Origin: UBA4733 sp036734945
GTDB taxonomy: Bacteria > Chloroflexota > UBA4733
DNA: 64,000 nucleotides
Assembly: GCA_036734945.1 (NCBI GenBank)
Contig: DAIMXP010000016.1
Coordinates: 16,686-80,685 of the forward strand
Direction: 5' to 3'
The notes under the pieces were generated by a model. That model was not told the origin of the DNA and searched no databases. It saw only the letters and a program-made list of their open reading frames with translations. The translations under genes and the position numbers were made by a program. Of this stretch, positions 1 through 12,040 are shown piece after piece (position 1 is the first letter of the stretch; each line of letters opens with the position of its first letter).

Positions 1-815
1 TAGTGCTCGCTCGCCGGGAATTGCCCCGACTGCACCTCCTGCATGTATGCAGTGATCGCCCGGCGCAGGTCCGCGCCAAGAGGAGCATACACGTGGGCAT
101 GGCGCGGCGTGTGTTCCGGGTCCAGGCCGATCAGGTCGGCCAACACCTGGATCTGGCCGCTGCAGTTCGGCCCCGCGCCGATGCCGATGGTGGGGATGCG
201 CAGCGCCGCCGTCACCTCGCCGGCGAGCCAGCCGGGCACTAACTCCAACACTACGGCGAAGGCGCCTGCAGTTTGCAAAGCCTGGGCATCGGTGAGCAGG
301 CGGCGGGCTGCCGCCGCGTTACGGGCCTGTACGCGATAGCCCCCCAGCCGGTGTATCGACTGGGGGGTGAGGCCCAGGTGCCCCATCACCGGTATGCCGG
401 CATCGACAATACGGCGAACGCTCTCGGCTACCGGCTGGCCGCCCTCTAATTTGACGGCTGTGGCGCCGCCCTCTTGCATCAGCCGTCCGGCGCTGCGGAC
501 CGCCACTTCCACGCTCGGCTGGTAACTCATGAAAGGCAGGTCGGCCACGATCATTGGCCGTTGCGCGCCACGGGCGACTGCCCGCGTGTGGTGGAGGATG
601 TCGTCCAACGTGACCTGAACGGTCGTCTCCAGTCCCAGAATTGTCGTACCGAGCGAATCGCCCACCAGGATCGCCGGCACGCCAGCCTCGTCGGCGGCGC
701 GGGCGGTCGGATAATCGTAGGCGGTGACCATGGCGATCGGCTGTTTCCGTCGCCGCATGGCGCGGAACTCCCGCACCGTCACACGGCGCTGTGACGCCTC
801 AACACGACGATCCAT
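1..815 (-). CDS. panB: 3-methyl-2-oxobutanoate hydroxymethyltransferase (partial at window edge)
   Basis: Catalyses the first committed step of pantothenate (CoA) synthesis, making ketopantoate from 2-oxoisovalerate and methylene-tetrahydrofolate in the cytosol. Seen: 271 codons in one frame from an ATG at 815-813, with the family motifs VGDSLG (residues 51-56, metal binding), VKLEGG (121-126), GHLGLTPQ (145-152), ELVP (191-194) and GIGAG (211-215). The last two bases in the window read TA on the coding strand, so a TAA or TAG stop may be cut by a single base. The usual family length of about 260-280 residues agrees with a nearly complete gene. No other pantothenate gene is visible. Identification is firm; only the 3' end is uncertain. 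Confidence 0.95.
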   Translation of the reverse strand, partial: MDRRVEASQRRVTVREFRAMRRRKQPIAMVTAYDYPTARAADEAGVPAILVGDSLGTTILGLETTVQVTLDDILHHTRAVARGAQRPMIVADLPFMSYQPSVEVAVRSAGRLMQEGGATAVKLEGGQPVAESVRRIVDAGIPVMGHLGLTPQSIHRLGGYRVQARNAAAARRLLTDAQALQTAGAFAVVLELVPGWLAGEVTAALRIPTIGIGAGPNCSGQIQVLADLIGLDPEHTPRHAHVYAPLGADLRRAITAYMQEVQSGQFPASEH

Positions 816-1023
816 GCTTCCCTGACCCTCACTCTCTACCCAGCAGTATAGTAGAGTCGCGGCGGTTGCGCCGGATTCGGCATGCTGCTATACAAGCGGC
901 GCGCGCTGTGCGATGATGGTGACGGCCCACAACTGCCGTTGCGGGCTGGCCGGCAGCGCCATCGGCCGCGGCTGCTGTGGCCGGCAGCGTGGCGGGCGGC
1001 CCAGCAGCGCAGTTCAGGTGGTG

Positions 1024-1878
1024 ATGGCAATGCTCTACGGCACCGACTATCGCTCCGCCACCGACCAGCAGGACTCACGGCTCCTGCGGCGGTACCGGCG
1101 CGACATCATGTTCGTCGCCGCGCGACCGCAGGAGGTGGTCGCTGCGGGTCTGCTCGCCGGTCTGGCGGTGATCCCGATCCTCCTGGTGGCGAGTGGCATC
1201 GTCGCCTTCCTCTTCTCGATAGTCTTCAGTGGCCCCGCGGTCGTCGACAGCGCCTCACCTGGTAACGGCATCGCCGGTCTACAGATGACTCCGACGAGTC
1301 GCCAGGACTTTGTGCTGGTACTGGCCGCCTTGATCTTCACGCTCGCCGTGGCGGGTGCTCTCAGTGCGATATTGCGCCGGTACGACTACCTTCGCCGCGG
1401 CGGCCTGCAGTTTTATCTTCACCATCCGCGTAGCGCCCTGGGGCTCGCCGGCTTCTTCGTGCCGGTGACCCTGGTTGTGGTCATTGGTCTGCTCGTGAAG
1501 GCCGCCCAGGCACGCCAGCTCGTCCAGGCCCAGGCACTGGTTGCCGTCCCTTCGCTTGTCGACCGAGGCGTCCTCTACGTCTTCCTGGGTATCCTCTCCT
1601 CCATGTTGCTCTATCTAGTCTGGGAGAGTTGCTTCCCGCTGATCTTGCCGACGCTCAGCAACCTGGACGTGGGTGCGGAAGTGGGGCGACGCCAGCAGGA
1701 GGATAGCGCGCGCATCCAGGCCGAGGAGGAGCGTTTGCGCCGCCGTTCGTTGGGCGAGGTGACGACGGGCGCCCTCAGCGGCCGCGTAGCGGACTCGGCG
1801 CCGGAAGGTCCGGCCCTTCGTCCACCCGTACCCGCGCCGCTCTGGCAAGAGAGCGACCAGGGGCCGCATGGGCGCTGA
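1024..1878 (+). CDS. four-TM membrane protein of unknown function
   Basis: Not recognised as a named family. The protein of about 284 residues has a charged N-terminus, then four hydrophobic segments (roughly residues 37-65, 95-118, 140-165 and 190-212), and a charged, probably cytosolic C-terminal tail rich in Gln, Glu and Arg (coiled-coil-like, QQEDSARIQAEEERLRRR). The frame is open from 913, but ATG codons at 1024 and 1030 follow an AGGTGG-like ribosome site, and the upstream extension has no membrane-protein character, so I place the start there. It precedes polA by about 70 bases on the same strand. Topology is read from hydrophobicity only; no function is assigned. Confidence 0.7.
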   Translation: MAMLYGTDYRSATDQQDSRLLRRYRRDIMFVAARPQEVVAAGLLAGLAVIPILLVASGIVAFLFSIVFSGPAVVDSASPGNGIAGLQMTPTSRQDFVLVLAALIFTLAVAGALSAILRRYDYLRRGGLQFYLHHPRSALGLAGFFVPVTLVVVIGLLVKAAQARQLVQAQALVAVPSLVDRGVLYVFLGILSSMLLYLVWESCFPLILPTLSNLDVGAEVGRRQQEDSARIQAEEERLRRRSLGEVTTGALSGRVADSAPEGPALRPPVPAPLWQESDQGPHGR

Positions 1879-1948
1879 CTGTTGCACCATTAGATACTTT
1901 GTACTAAAATGAGCAGGCGCAGCAGCAGAGCGAAAGGTGGCAGCCGGC

Positions 1949-4786
<2,838 letters not shown>

Positions 4787-4889
4787 GGGCCGCCTCTCGG
4801 CATTATTGCGGGCGGATTGGTCGTGTGCGGTGCAGTGGCCTTGAGTCGTGAGAGGCAACGCGAGCAAGCGAACCAAGACAGGGCAAATG

Positions 4890-5127
4890 CGGGCTGTGCC
4901 AGCTTTTGACCACGCGACACGCCGGAGAGTTCGCGCTGGCCCAGCGACGCCAGGTAAGCCCGGAGATCCTGCTTGCTCACCTGGTCAGGCCGGATACGCA
5001 CGACAGCGTAGGCATGGGTCCAGGTGATGAACTGTGCAACGTCGGTCTGGTAGGCCCGGATCGTGTAACTGCTGAGATTGCGGCCGGCCAGGCTGCTGAC
5101 AAAGGCCGTCAGCGCCTCTTCTAAGAT
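4890..5127 (-). pseudogene. remnant of an Xer/phage-type tyrosine recombinase (N-terminal core-binding domain)
   Basis: The minus strand here encodes about 75 residues resembling the SAM-like core-binding domain of tyrosine recombinases: ILEEALTAFVSSLAGRNLSS, then YTIRAYQTDVAQFITW and DLRAYLASLGQRELSG. The frame then runs into unrelated sequence and polA's 3' end, so the catalytic domain (R-H-R-Y) is absent. No good ATG begins the frame, and a TACAAT hexamer lies upstream near 5163. I read it as a truncated, non-functional integrase left beside polA. Recognition rests on pattern similarity to XerC/XerD N-termini, not on a search. Confidence 0.65.
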
Positions 5128-5386
5128 GCGGGGTGGGGGCGGATTATGGCGTCCATGCGGGGATTGTACTACAGGGAAGAGACAATCTGTCGAGTGTTCC
5201 GTACGCTACCACGCCTGGAGGCAAAGCAACAGAGACCAGCACGACGCCCAGCGTACCGCCCGAACGCCCAGACGCCTCAGACCGGGCAAGTGGCCCAAAA
5301 AATCACGAATCGTTGTCGCACCTGAGAATCCGGCAACGGGATCTTTCAGTATGGTTCGCCCCGCGACCGCGATCGCCGGTGCGCCG

Positions 5387-5419
5387 GGCGATCTTCCCGC
5401 AAAGCGCGGGAAGATCGCC
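5387..5419. other. perfect 14-bp inverted repeat
   Basis: Two 14-base arms (5387-5400 and 5406-5419) are exact reverse complements around a five-base loop. No T-run follows on either strand, so it is not a standard intrinsic terminator. It lies about 100 bases upstream of the membrane protein gene at 5518. The rest of the gap from 5128 to 5517 shows no convincing gene. Confidence 0.6.
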
Positions 5420-5517
5420 TCTGGCAACCCGATATGCCATGCCGTAGTGTCCGTATCGTCGGGTGCGGCTGTGCGCTCGATCGGCACACGCCGCATGTTG
5501 CCCCAGAAAGGCCCGTG

Positions 5518-6198
5518 ATGAACCTCGCCCCGAATGATGCGACGATATCATCCAAAACCCTCTACCGTCTCGGCGGACTCGCGTTGCTCCTCGGCAGCCT
5601 GATCACGTTCGCTAGTATGCTCCTCGACCTGATCATCGCCGGACCGCTCGGTTACGGCGGACCATCGGCCGCCCCCGTCGCACTGCTCGCGGTGGCCGGG
5701 CTAATCCTGGTCGTCTGGGGGCTTCTCGCCGTCTACGTCAAGCAGGCGGGGCGGGCTGGTCGCCTGGGGCTGGTCGGCTTCCTGCTGCTGGTCGGCTTCC
5801 TGCTGCTGTCCGGCGCCGTGCTCCTCCGTCTCGGCCATTCATTAGGTGACGCAGTCATTATCCCGAACACCACCCTCTCAATACAGCATCCAGGGGCGAT
5901 TCTCGCGCTCACGATCTCGACAGCGCTGGCCGGGTTGATCGGAGCGGTACTCTTCGGCAGCGCGGCGATCCGGGCGGGCGTCCTGCCGCGCGGAGCAGGG
6001 ATTCTACTGCTCTTCGGCCCGGTGACGCTGCTCCACGCCGTGCCCTTGCCGGCGGTCGTCCAGACGATCGCGGGTGTGGCCACGGGGACACTCCTTGACG
6101 TAGCGCTGGCATGGTTTGGCTACGCGCTCCTCACGGAACGGGCGCGACAGACCACGCAACTCGACGATGAGTCCCGCGGAGCGCTGCAGCACGCCTGA
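5518..6198 (+). CDS. six-TM membrane protein of unknown function
   Basis: About 226 residues with six predicted membrane segments, starting with LYRLGGLALLLGSLITF and ending near LDVALAWFGYALL, plus a short hydrophilic tail. A direct repeat of a seven-residue hydrophobic phrase (LLVGFLLL region) is visible in segment 3. The ATG at 5518 follows AAAGG (5507-5511); the frame is open to 5434 but the extension is not membrane-like. It resembles the small DUF-type integral membrane proteins often found beside NarL/LuxR two-component genes, and here it precedes such a pair. I do not assign a transport or signalling role. Confidence 0.7.
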   Translation: MNLAPNDATISSKTLYRLGGLALLLGSLITFASMLLDLIIAGPLGYGGPSAAPVALLAVAGLILVVWGLLAVYVKQAGRAGRLGLVGFLLLVGFLLLSGAVLLRLGHSLGDAVIIPNTTLSIQHPGAILALTISTALAGLIGAVLFGSAAIRAGVLPRGAGILLLFGPVTLLHAVPLPAVVQTIAGVATGTLLDVALAWFGYALLTERARQTTQLDDESRGALQHA

Positions 6199-6302
6199 TC
6201 AACGCCTGGTAATGCATCCTGAGCAAGCATGGTTTCCCAGCGGACCGGTAAGGCTTGAGGCAATGAGGCGTGCCGTGCCTGCGCTCCTCGTTGCCTGCAT
6301 AG

Positions 6303-7781
6303 CAAGATGCGCCTGTATGCCACCTGCTGTATGCTGTAGTAAACGGGCTGGTCGCCTTACTCGCGCGGCGGGCGGCCGACCACTGGATGCCGCTCTTGGC
6401 GGCCTTCGTCCTGCTGACGCTGGCGGTCTCCGCGAGTGGCTGCTTGCCGGCGCTTGCTACGGTGTACCCCGCTGTTCGGCCGGTGAGCGCACTGATCGAT
6501 CTCATCGAGGGCGCCGTCCTCGTGCCGTTCTTCTGCCTCTTTCCCGATGGGCAATTCGTGCCTCGTTGGACGCGCTGGGTTGCCCTTGCCTGGATAGCAG
6601 AAAGCGTGCTGACCGCCGTCCTGCCTGCGCTGCACCCGCTCGATCGCCTCGCCTTGCCGGTCGCTTTCGCTTTTATTGTCGGCCTGCAGCTCTATCGCTA
6701 CCGATGCAGATACGGGTCGGTGCAGCGACAGCAGACGAAATGGGTGTTCCTGGGCATGGCACTGCAGGCCCTGGTGTTGCTCACCCTGGTCGTGTTGTCG
6801 CGGTCTGTGCCGGCGCTTCTGCAACCGCACTCGGCTGCCTATGCAGTGGCCGGCGAGGCCTGGCTCTGCGCCAAGTTTTTTGGTCCCCTTGGGATTGCCT
6901 TTGCCATCCTGCGCTATCGCTTGTGGGAAGTCGACCACGTCCTCAACTGCGCGCTCGTGTACGGTGGCGAACCCATTGGTCAGTTGGTGCTCGCCCCGCG
7001 CTCTCCCGCCGAACAGTTCTCCTCGGCTGATCGCCGGCTGCTGGCAGACCTCGCCCGCCAGGCAGGTGTCGTGGCGCACGGCGTGCTCCTAGCGACCGAC
7101 CTTGAGCGCTCGCGTGTCCGGATCGTGTCGGCGCGCGAAGAGGCCCGCCGCCGGCTTGGCAACGACCTTCACGATGGCCTCGGGCATCGCCTGACCGGCT
7201 TGTTGCGACAGGTCGAGACGGCTTCGCATGTGCTGGACCGTGACCCTGCGGCCGCCAAACTGGCTCTCCACAACTTGGCGTGCGAAATGAGAGTCACCAT
7301 CGAGAACGTGCGGTGACTGGCGCACGCACTCCACCCACCCGAGCTGGAATTGCTTGGCTTACTTGGCGCGCTGCGGGAGCGCATCCAGCAGCACGGGGGA
7401 GGTGGGTTGGAGGTCACGATCGAGGCGCCGGCGCCGCTCCCGCCGCTCTCTGCCGCCGTTGAGGTGGCTGCTTACTACATCGCCCAGGAAGCGCTCGCCA
7501 ACGTGGGACGCCATGCGGGGGCTCACCACTGCCGCTTGCGCTTGATCCTCCTGACCGATCTAGCGTCCGCTTCCGGTACGTCGAACGTTCCGGTGCTGGA
7601 GGTGGCCATTTGGGATGATGGTCGCGGCCTACCGCTGCCGGGGGAGAAGGGTCACGGTGGTCTCGGCCTGACGTCGATGCAGCAACGAGCAGCGGAGCTG
7701 GGCGGGACGTGCCTGGTCGAGCGAATGGCCGGGGGTGGGACCTGTGTCTGTGCCCGGCTGCCCTGTTTCGTCACCTCCTGA
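6303..7781 (+). pseudogene. decayed NarL/LiaS-type sensor histidine kinase, interrupted by in-frame TGA
   Basis: One reading frame runs from 6303 to 7781 except for a TGA at 7314-7316. Before it are membrane segments, a short GEPIGQLVLAPRSP segment typical of the end of a GAF region, and the HisKA_3 phospho-acceptor box with LHDGLGHRLTGLL. After it comes LAHALHPPELELLGLLGALR, the usual continuation, and an HATPase domain (ALANVGRHAGAHH, WDDGRGLPLPG, GGLGLTSMQQRAAELGG). The stop falls where family members usually have Arg (CGA to TGA would be one transition). The N-terminus also lacks a normal start, and the GAF region appears deleted between VDHVLN and ALVYGG. The downstream response regulator is intact. 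A split, read-through protein is possible but decay is more likely. Confidence 0.75.
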
Positions 7782-7789
7782 GGGGAAAG

Positions 7790-8473
7790 ATGGAAGCGAT
7801 ACGGGTCCTCATCACGGATGATCAGACGATCACGCGGACCGGATTACGAGCGTTGCTGGAGACCGCTCTGGATATAGAGATAGTGGGGGAGGCCGCCAAC
7901 GGTTCAGACGCCATCGAGATCGCCGCCGCGCTGCAGCCGGATGTCGTGCTGATGGATTTGCGTATGCCGGACGTGAATGGCATTGAGGCAACGCGGCGAA
8001 TCCACCGTACGAGCCCGCACATCGGCATTCTCATCCTCACGGTATTTGATGATGACACCTCGGTCTTCCCGGCGATTCGTGCGGGTGCTCGCGGCTACCT
8101 GCTCAAGGACGCCGACCAGACCGAGTTGTTGCGCAGCATCCGTACGGTTGCGACCGGCGGCGCTGTCTTTAGCCCGGGGATAGCGGGTCGGGTCTTGATG
8201 TACTTGGCGGCGTCTCCGCCGCACGTTCCAGCCCACGTCTTCGACGAACTCACGCACCGGGAGCGCGACATCCTGGAGTTGATCGCGCGCGGGCACAGTA
8301 ACGCCGAAATTGGAGGACGCCTGGGACTCAGCCCGAAGACGGTGAGTAACAACGTTTCCAACGTCCTGCTCAAGGTACAGGCGACGGACCGGGCGAAGTT
8401 AATGCTGATGGCCCTGGACGCGGGATTAGGCCAGCGGACCGCCGCGGCACCGGCTCCAGATCCAGAGGGATAG
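7790..8473 (+). CDS. NarL/FixJ-family response regulator
   Basis: Two-component transcription factor of 227 residues. The receiver domain (residues 1-120) has the acidic pair in LITDDQ, the phospho-acceptor Asp in VVLMDLRMPD (near residue 54) and the Lys in GYLLKDAD (near 104). The C-terminal LuxR helix-turn-helix reads LTHRERDILELIARGHSN, then AEIGGRLGLSPKTVSNNVSN. The ATG at 7790 follows AGGGGAAAG, nine bases after the kinase stop, so the two genes were a kinase-regulator operon. With the kinase broken, the regulator may depend on another kinase or small phosphodonors. Target genes are unknown. Confidence 0.92.
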   Translation: MEAIRVLITDDQTITRTGLRALLETALDIEIVGEAANGSDAIEIAAALQPDVVLMDLRMPDVNGIEATRRIHRTSPHIGILILTVFDDDTSVFPAIRAGARGYLLKDADQTELLRSIRTVATGGAVFSPGIAGRVLMYLAASPPHVPAHVFDELTHRERDILELIARGHSNAEIGGRLGLSPKTVSNNVSNVLLKVQATDRAKLMLMALDAGLGQRTAAAPAPDPEG

Positions 8474-8868
8474 GCCGTATCGGCGAATGGGCAGGATGAT
8501 GTCCACGGACTCTCCCCTTCGACAGCCGCGCTCACATAATGGCCACGGTCGCCGGACGTGGTTGGACCGAGCGTCGTGAGACTTCCACCTCCATGAGGTC
8601 GTGGCGGTTTAGCGGGCCAGGGTAATTCGATCTCAGCTTGGGCGCTTGATGCAGTGTCACTGTGCTGTCCACAACGCCTCAGGTCGAGCGTAACGCAGCA
8701 CGTTCCCAGTGTCTTTGGGATAGCTTCCCAGCCATCTGAGGACACCTGCCTCATGACGTGGGAATGCCTGACGCGTATAGTGGAAGACACGGAACACCGC
8801 CGCGAAGTGAGCTGTGGACGTTCCTGACGGTCCGACGTTCTGACTACGTACCGTAGATGGAGGACATC
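8474..8868. other. intergenic region without a supported gene
   Basis: About 395 bases between the response regulator and a short membrane-protein remnant. Open frames here are antisense extensions of neighbours with no family resemblance. A GGAGG site near the right edge belongs to the next small frame. Confidence 0.5.
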
Positions 8869-9045
8869 ATGAAGACCAGCCTGATCCAGTCCCGGTCCCC
8901 AGAGACGTCTCGACCCTGGGATCGCTATTCAGCGGCAAGCGGCATTCTCTTTGTCGGGCTGCTGCTCGCCGGGACCGCCAGCAGCGGCCGTGATCAACTG
9001 TTGTGCGCGGCGCCGGGGGACGGCATCCGGCCCCGGACTCCTTAG
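8869..9045 (+). pseudogene. 5' remnant of a membrane protein gene
   Basis: A good ribosome site (GGAGG at 8859-8863) precedes an ATG at 8869. The product starts MKTSLIQSRSPETSRPWDRY and enters a hydrophobic helix (SAASGILFVGLLLAG), then turns hydrophilic and stops after 58 residues. The start resembles integral membrane proteins that begin with WDRY followed by a first TM helix, so I infer a truncated gene whose later helices are lost or frameshifted. A genuine one-TM small protein cannot be excluded. Confidence 0.4.
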
Positions 9046-9256
9046 CGCCAATTATCGCTCAGATATGCCTCAACCCCCAAGACCTGCCTCTGTGATCTCG
9101 TCGAATAGCTTGCCTTGTAATACCATTGATGCGTCCTCTCCGTTGCTCTGTCAGCTATCGCACGAGCATCGTAGCGACTCAGCGGTCCTGTCGCGAACTG
9201 GCCGAGCATCGGAGTATTGCCCACTTGGTATAGCGTGAACGCGAACGGGCTTGCTA

Positions 9257-9665
9257 TTACCGCCCCTCCGTGTACGGAGCCCACGCAAACCAATCCCCCA
9301 GCCCGAGCGTCTTCGCCCAACTTGTCGTCGCCGCCATATCACTGCGGTGTCCCTGATCGGGAACCGTAAACACCATCCGGGCGATTCCGTGGCCGATGTC
9401 GTTCAAGCCGTGCTGGGTAAAGGGCGCCAGCACGTCCGGGCGCCGATACAAGCGGCTCACCTGGTAGGCCTGGGCGGCCGGCAATGGTTGGCCGACGAAG
9501 CAGCGCCTGCGCTTCGTGGGAAGTGCGTTCACTCGCCTGCCTGGCCTCGCGGAGGGCCTTTTGCGTGTCTGGGCGCCACTGATGGTGCAACCGTTCCGTC
9601 ATATGACTGGCGAGAACCAGCAGTATCTCACGCCTGGTATCGCACTCCTTCAAAGAGCTTGCCAT
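9257..9665 (-). pseudogene. possible frameshifted ORF of unknown family
   Basis: Two overlapping minus-strand frames look like halves of one protein. The first (from 9665) starts MASSLKECDTRREILLVLAS and has coding-like composition to about 9500; the second (to 9257) carries QVSRLYRRPDVLAPF, HGLNDIGHGIARMVF and a tidy end, TLGLGDWFAWAPYT. A single frameshift near 9495-9530 would join them. I do not recognise the family. The surroundings (8.5-9.7 kb) otherwise show no intact gene. Confidence 0.3.
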
Positions 9666-9731
9666 TACGAGACAAATAGGGGCAAACAGGGAACACTTGG
9701 TGCTATAGAGAAGTTATGAGGACAGTGGACG

Positions 9732-10196
9732 TTACCAGTTCCAGTGTAGAAGGGACTGATTCTTTGGACTGCCAAGCGCCGGTACGCCGCTATATAAATC
9801 TAAGTCTTCCTGCACTGTTGAGCTCAGCGGACTACCGTGAACGATGTAGTTTGCATCGGAGTTGTACAGGAACAGGAGAAGCTGAGTCGAGGTCAACCAA
9901 TTTGTAAAATTGTCACCGTCCTTCACTCTGCCTTGACTCGCAACCTTGAATTGATCACCCGGCCAGAAATAGAAGGTGGCCGTCTTCCGTTGACCATCAT
10001 ATGCCGCCATCTCGGAATCTAAATATCCTTGCCCCCTAAAACCTGCGATCGCTCCATAGGGAGAGCCATCGGGAGTACGTGGCATCTGGTGGTAGTCAGC
10101 AACAATCTGAATATTGATGGTCCAGCCGGGCTTGTACTTTTGTATTAACCCTTCAAGCGCTTGTGCACCCCAGGCCGGATTGACGCTCAGCGTCAT
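9732..10196 (-). CDS. hypothetical protein coupled to the upstream secreted protein
   Basis: 154 residues with no signal peptide of its own, rich in aromatic and polar residues (for example KYKPGWTINIQIVADYHQMP and TFYFWPGDQFKVASQ). Its ATG overlaps the TGA of the upstream gene (ATGA, 10196-10193), so it is either translationally coupled or the C-terminal half of a single secreted protein split by a frameshift. The latter is attractive because the upstream protein is exported while this piece has no export signal. No family is recognised. Confidence 0.6.
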   Translation of the reverse strand: MTLSVNPAWGAQALEGLIQKYKPGWTINIQIVADYHQMPRTPDGSPYGAIAGFRGQGYLDSEMAAYDGQRKTATFYFWPGDQFKVASQGRVKDGDNFTNWLTSTQLLLFLYNSDANYIVHGSPLSSTVQEDLDLYSGVPALGSPKNQSLLHWNW

Positions 10197-11128
10197 CCCG
10201 GGGGGCCTCCATTCGTGATGGTCCAGCCATTGCCGGCGACAATCTCGCCGCTTGTTGCTCCCTGTGCTCCAGAGATTCCGCCTGAAGGATAGGTATAGGG
10301 CCGAGTGTCTAGGCTGGCATACGGCTGTGGCTTAGCAGCGTCTCCTGGGATCAGGCCGATGCGTTTGGCGATGTCGCCACCGAAAATGAAAACGGCCTCA
10401 CCATCCGGGTTGACTTTGATCCCCACGCGCTGGAACGTTTGGGAGACCGAGCCATCGGCCATCTTGGTAAGTTTGGACTTGGCCAGACCATAAAACGACT
10501 CAGGGTCCCAGGTTGCAAACGCTGCCGGGTTGGGATTCTTGCGGTAAAGCTGAGTGATGGCGGCGTTGGTCAGTGCCTGGTCGCGGCGGGCAACCGCCTG
10601 GGCGTAGGTGGCGCCGGTCGGGTCGTGATCGGTGTCGTCCGGCGCCGCCACTCCCACACTTTGCAGCCAGGGGATGTTGGTCGGGGTTTGCATCAGGATG
10701 TCAAAGACATTCAGCAGTTGGATATCGGCAGGGTCACTGTTGGCCGGGTTCTTCTGGAAGATGAAGTACTGGGTGGGCTGACAGAGCGTGTTTGCAATCA
10801 AGCAGGGCTCGGCGTTGGGATAGCCGGAGGTGGCGACACCGCCTACCTTTTGGAACTTGGTCCAGAAATGGGCTTTGGCGGTATCGGCAATGCGGTAGCC
10901 GCCCTTGCCTGCTCCGGCTTCCGTAAAGTACGCGCCGCCCGCAAAGAGCAGATCGCCGGCCTTGGTGTTGACGTCAGGACTGCTGTCGGCGAGGGCGGTT
11001 GCCGGCTCCAGCAAGTGAAACGCGCCCCTGAGCACAACGCCTGCGCTGGCGGTACGCAGAAGCATCCCGCCCGTCCCTCGCAGCAGAAGGCGGCGCGAGA
11101 GCTGCAGGCGTGCTTGCCGTGCTGTCAT
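10193..11128 (-). CDS. secreted protein with Tat-like signal and LGFP-like segments
   Basis: 311 residues. The N-terminus has SRRLLLRG followed by a hydrophobic stretch ending ATALA, which resembles a twin-arginine signal peptide. The mature part has segments such as FWTKFQKVGGVATSGYPNAE and QPTQYFIFQ, a pattern of Gly-Tyr-Pro turns followed by Phe-Gln also seen in the protein at 31837-32820, so the two are probably distant paralogues. These resemble LGFP-type cell-surface repeats; a catalytic motif is not visible. It overlaps the next gene by four bases. Function is unknown; an extracellular location is inferred. Confidence 0.65.
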   Translation of the reverse strand: MTARQARLQLSRRLLLRGTGGMLLRTASAGVVLRGAFHLLEPATALADSSPDVNTKAGDLLFAGGAYFTEAGAGKGGYRIADTAKAHFWTKFQKVGGVATSGYPNAEPCLIANTLCQPTQYFIFQKNPANSDPADIQLLNVFDILMQTPTNIPWLQSVGVAAPDDTDHDPTGATYAQAVARRDQALTNAAITQLYRKNPNPAAFATWDPESFYGLAKSKLTKMADGSVSQTFQRVGIKVNPDGEAVFIFGGDIAKRIGLIPGDAAKPQPYASLDTRPYTYPSGGISGAQGATSGEIVAGNGWTITNGGPPG

Positions 11129-11550
11129 CCGATGGCACCGCCTTCACTGTCGACCACAGCGCACAAGCGCACCGCGAAGTATCGCACATCTGTCGGTATC
11201 GATGGGATGATTGGCAAAGTACCGCAGTGCTGCGCTACGTGGGCGACGGGACGCGTCCGGGTCCACCAGGTCCACGGAGCATCCCGCTTACTTACGAAAC
11301 CTCAGAACCGTCTATGGCACGAGTCTCGTGGCATGTCGAACACCGCGCCGCCGCGTCGTCACTTGCCACTCGGTCCGGCACCAAGTACAGTCATTAGACT
11401 AACGCGGCATCGCTGTGCAGCGGTCACGCGGCCATCCTTTGCCAGCGGGGGGCGAGCACCGCTTGGAGCAGGACAGAAGCCCGCAACTCCGGTTATGGAT
11501 ACCGTGAGAGAGAGCGGCCTGCCACGGCCCGAGCGGGGGGAGAAAAGCCG
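11129..11550. other. intergenic region without a supported gene
   Basis: About 420 bases upstream of both the secreted protein gene (minus) and the nucleotidyltransferase (plus), so it must hold divergent promoters, but I could not mark boxes confidently. Open frames here lack family resemblance. Confidence 0.5.
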
Positions 11551-11925
11551 GTGGAAGACGAACTGTTCGCCACAATGCAACTGCGAGGCGCCGCGCGAGA
11601 CGAAGACGGCGCGGATGATCCCCTGCTGGCCGAGATCACGCGCCGCCTGGCGGAGACCTTGCGCCCTGAACGCATCTATCTGTTTGGCTCGCGGGCGCGG
11701 GGCGATGCGCAGCTTGACAGTGACTACGATCTGCTGGTTTTGGTGCCGGTACATGCTGATCGCTCCCGCCGTCTGGCCCAGGCGGGCTACCACGCGCTCC
11801 GGGGCATTGATGCCGCCGTGGATGTGCTGGTCATGAGCGTCGCCTTCTTTGAGCGGCGGCGCGTGGTGGTCGCCTCCCTGCCGGCGACCGTCGAACGCGA
11901 GGGGAAGCTGCTCTATGCTGCCTGA
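11551..11925 (+). CDS. MNT-type nucleotidyltransferase (antitoxin of an MNT-HEPN pair)
   Basis: 124-residue minimal nucleotidyltransferase. The signature GSRARGDAQLDSDYDLLV (about residues 48-65) has the Gly-Ser and the Asp-x-Asp metal-binding pair, and a third Asp lies in DAAVDVLVM. In MNT-HEPN modules this protein AMPylates and neutralises a HEPN ribonuclease. The next gene starts inside its last codons (ATG 11915, stop TGA 11923-11925), the usual overlap for this pair, but that HEPN gene is broken. The frame may therefore encode an orphan antitoxin. The start is the GTG at 11551; a later start would also keep the motif. Confidence 0.85.
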   Translation: MEDELFATMQLRGAARDEDGADDPLLAEITRRLAETLRPERIYLFGSRARGDAQLDSDYDLLVLVPVHADRSRRLAQAGYHALRGIDAAVDVLVMSVAFFERRRVVVASLPATVEREGKLLYAA

Positions 11926-12040
11926 GCGTGCGCTCGAAGTCCGGGATTGGCGGCGCCTGGCGCGTCAAGACCTCCTACTGGCCGAGCATGCACTCCACCA
12001 GGCGCCGCCGCGGGCTATATCTGCCAAGCTGCCCTGCGCT
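11915..12040 (+). pseudogene. truncated HEPN-domain gene
   Basis: Begins MLPERALEVRDWRRLARQDL and continues LLAEHALHQAPP, matching the first helix of HEPN toxins. In another frame the next bases read GYICQAALRWL, which resembles the QQAxEKxLK helix, suggesting a small frameshift. At about 12041 the sequence becomes the right half of the palindromic repeat family, so the catalytic R-x4-6-H motif is absent. The toxin half of this module is therefore lost. Confidence 0.65.
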
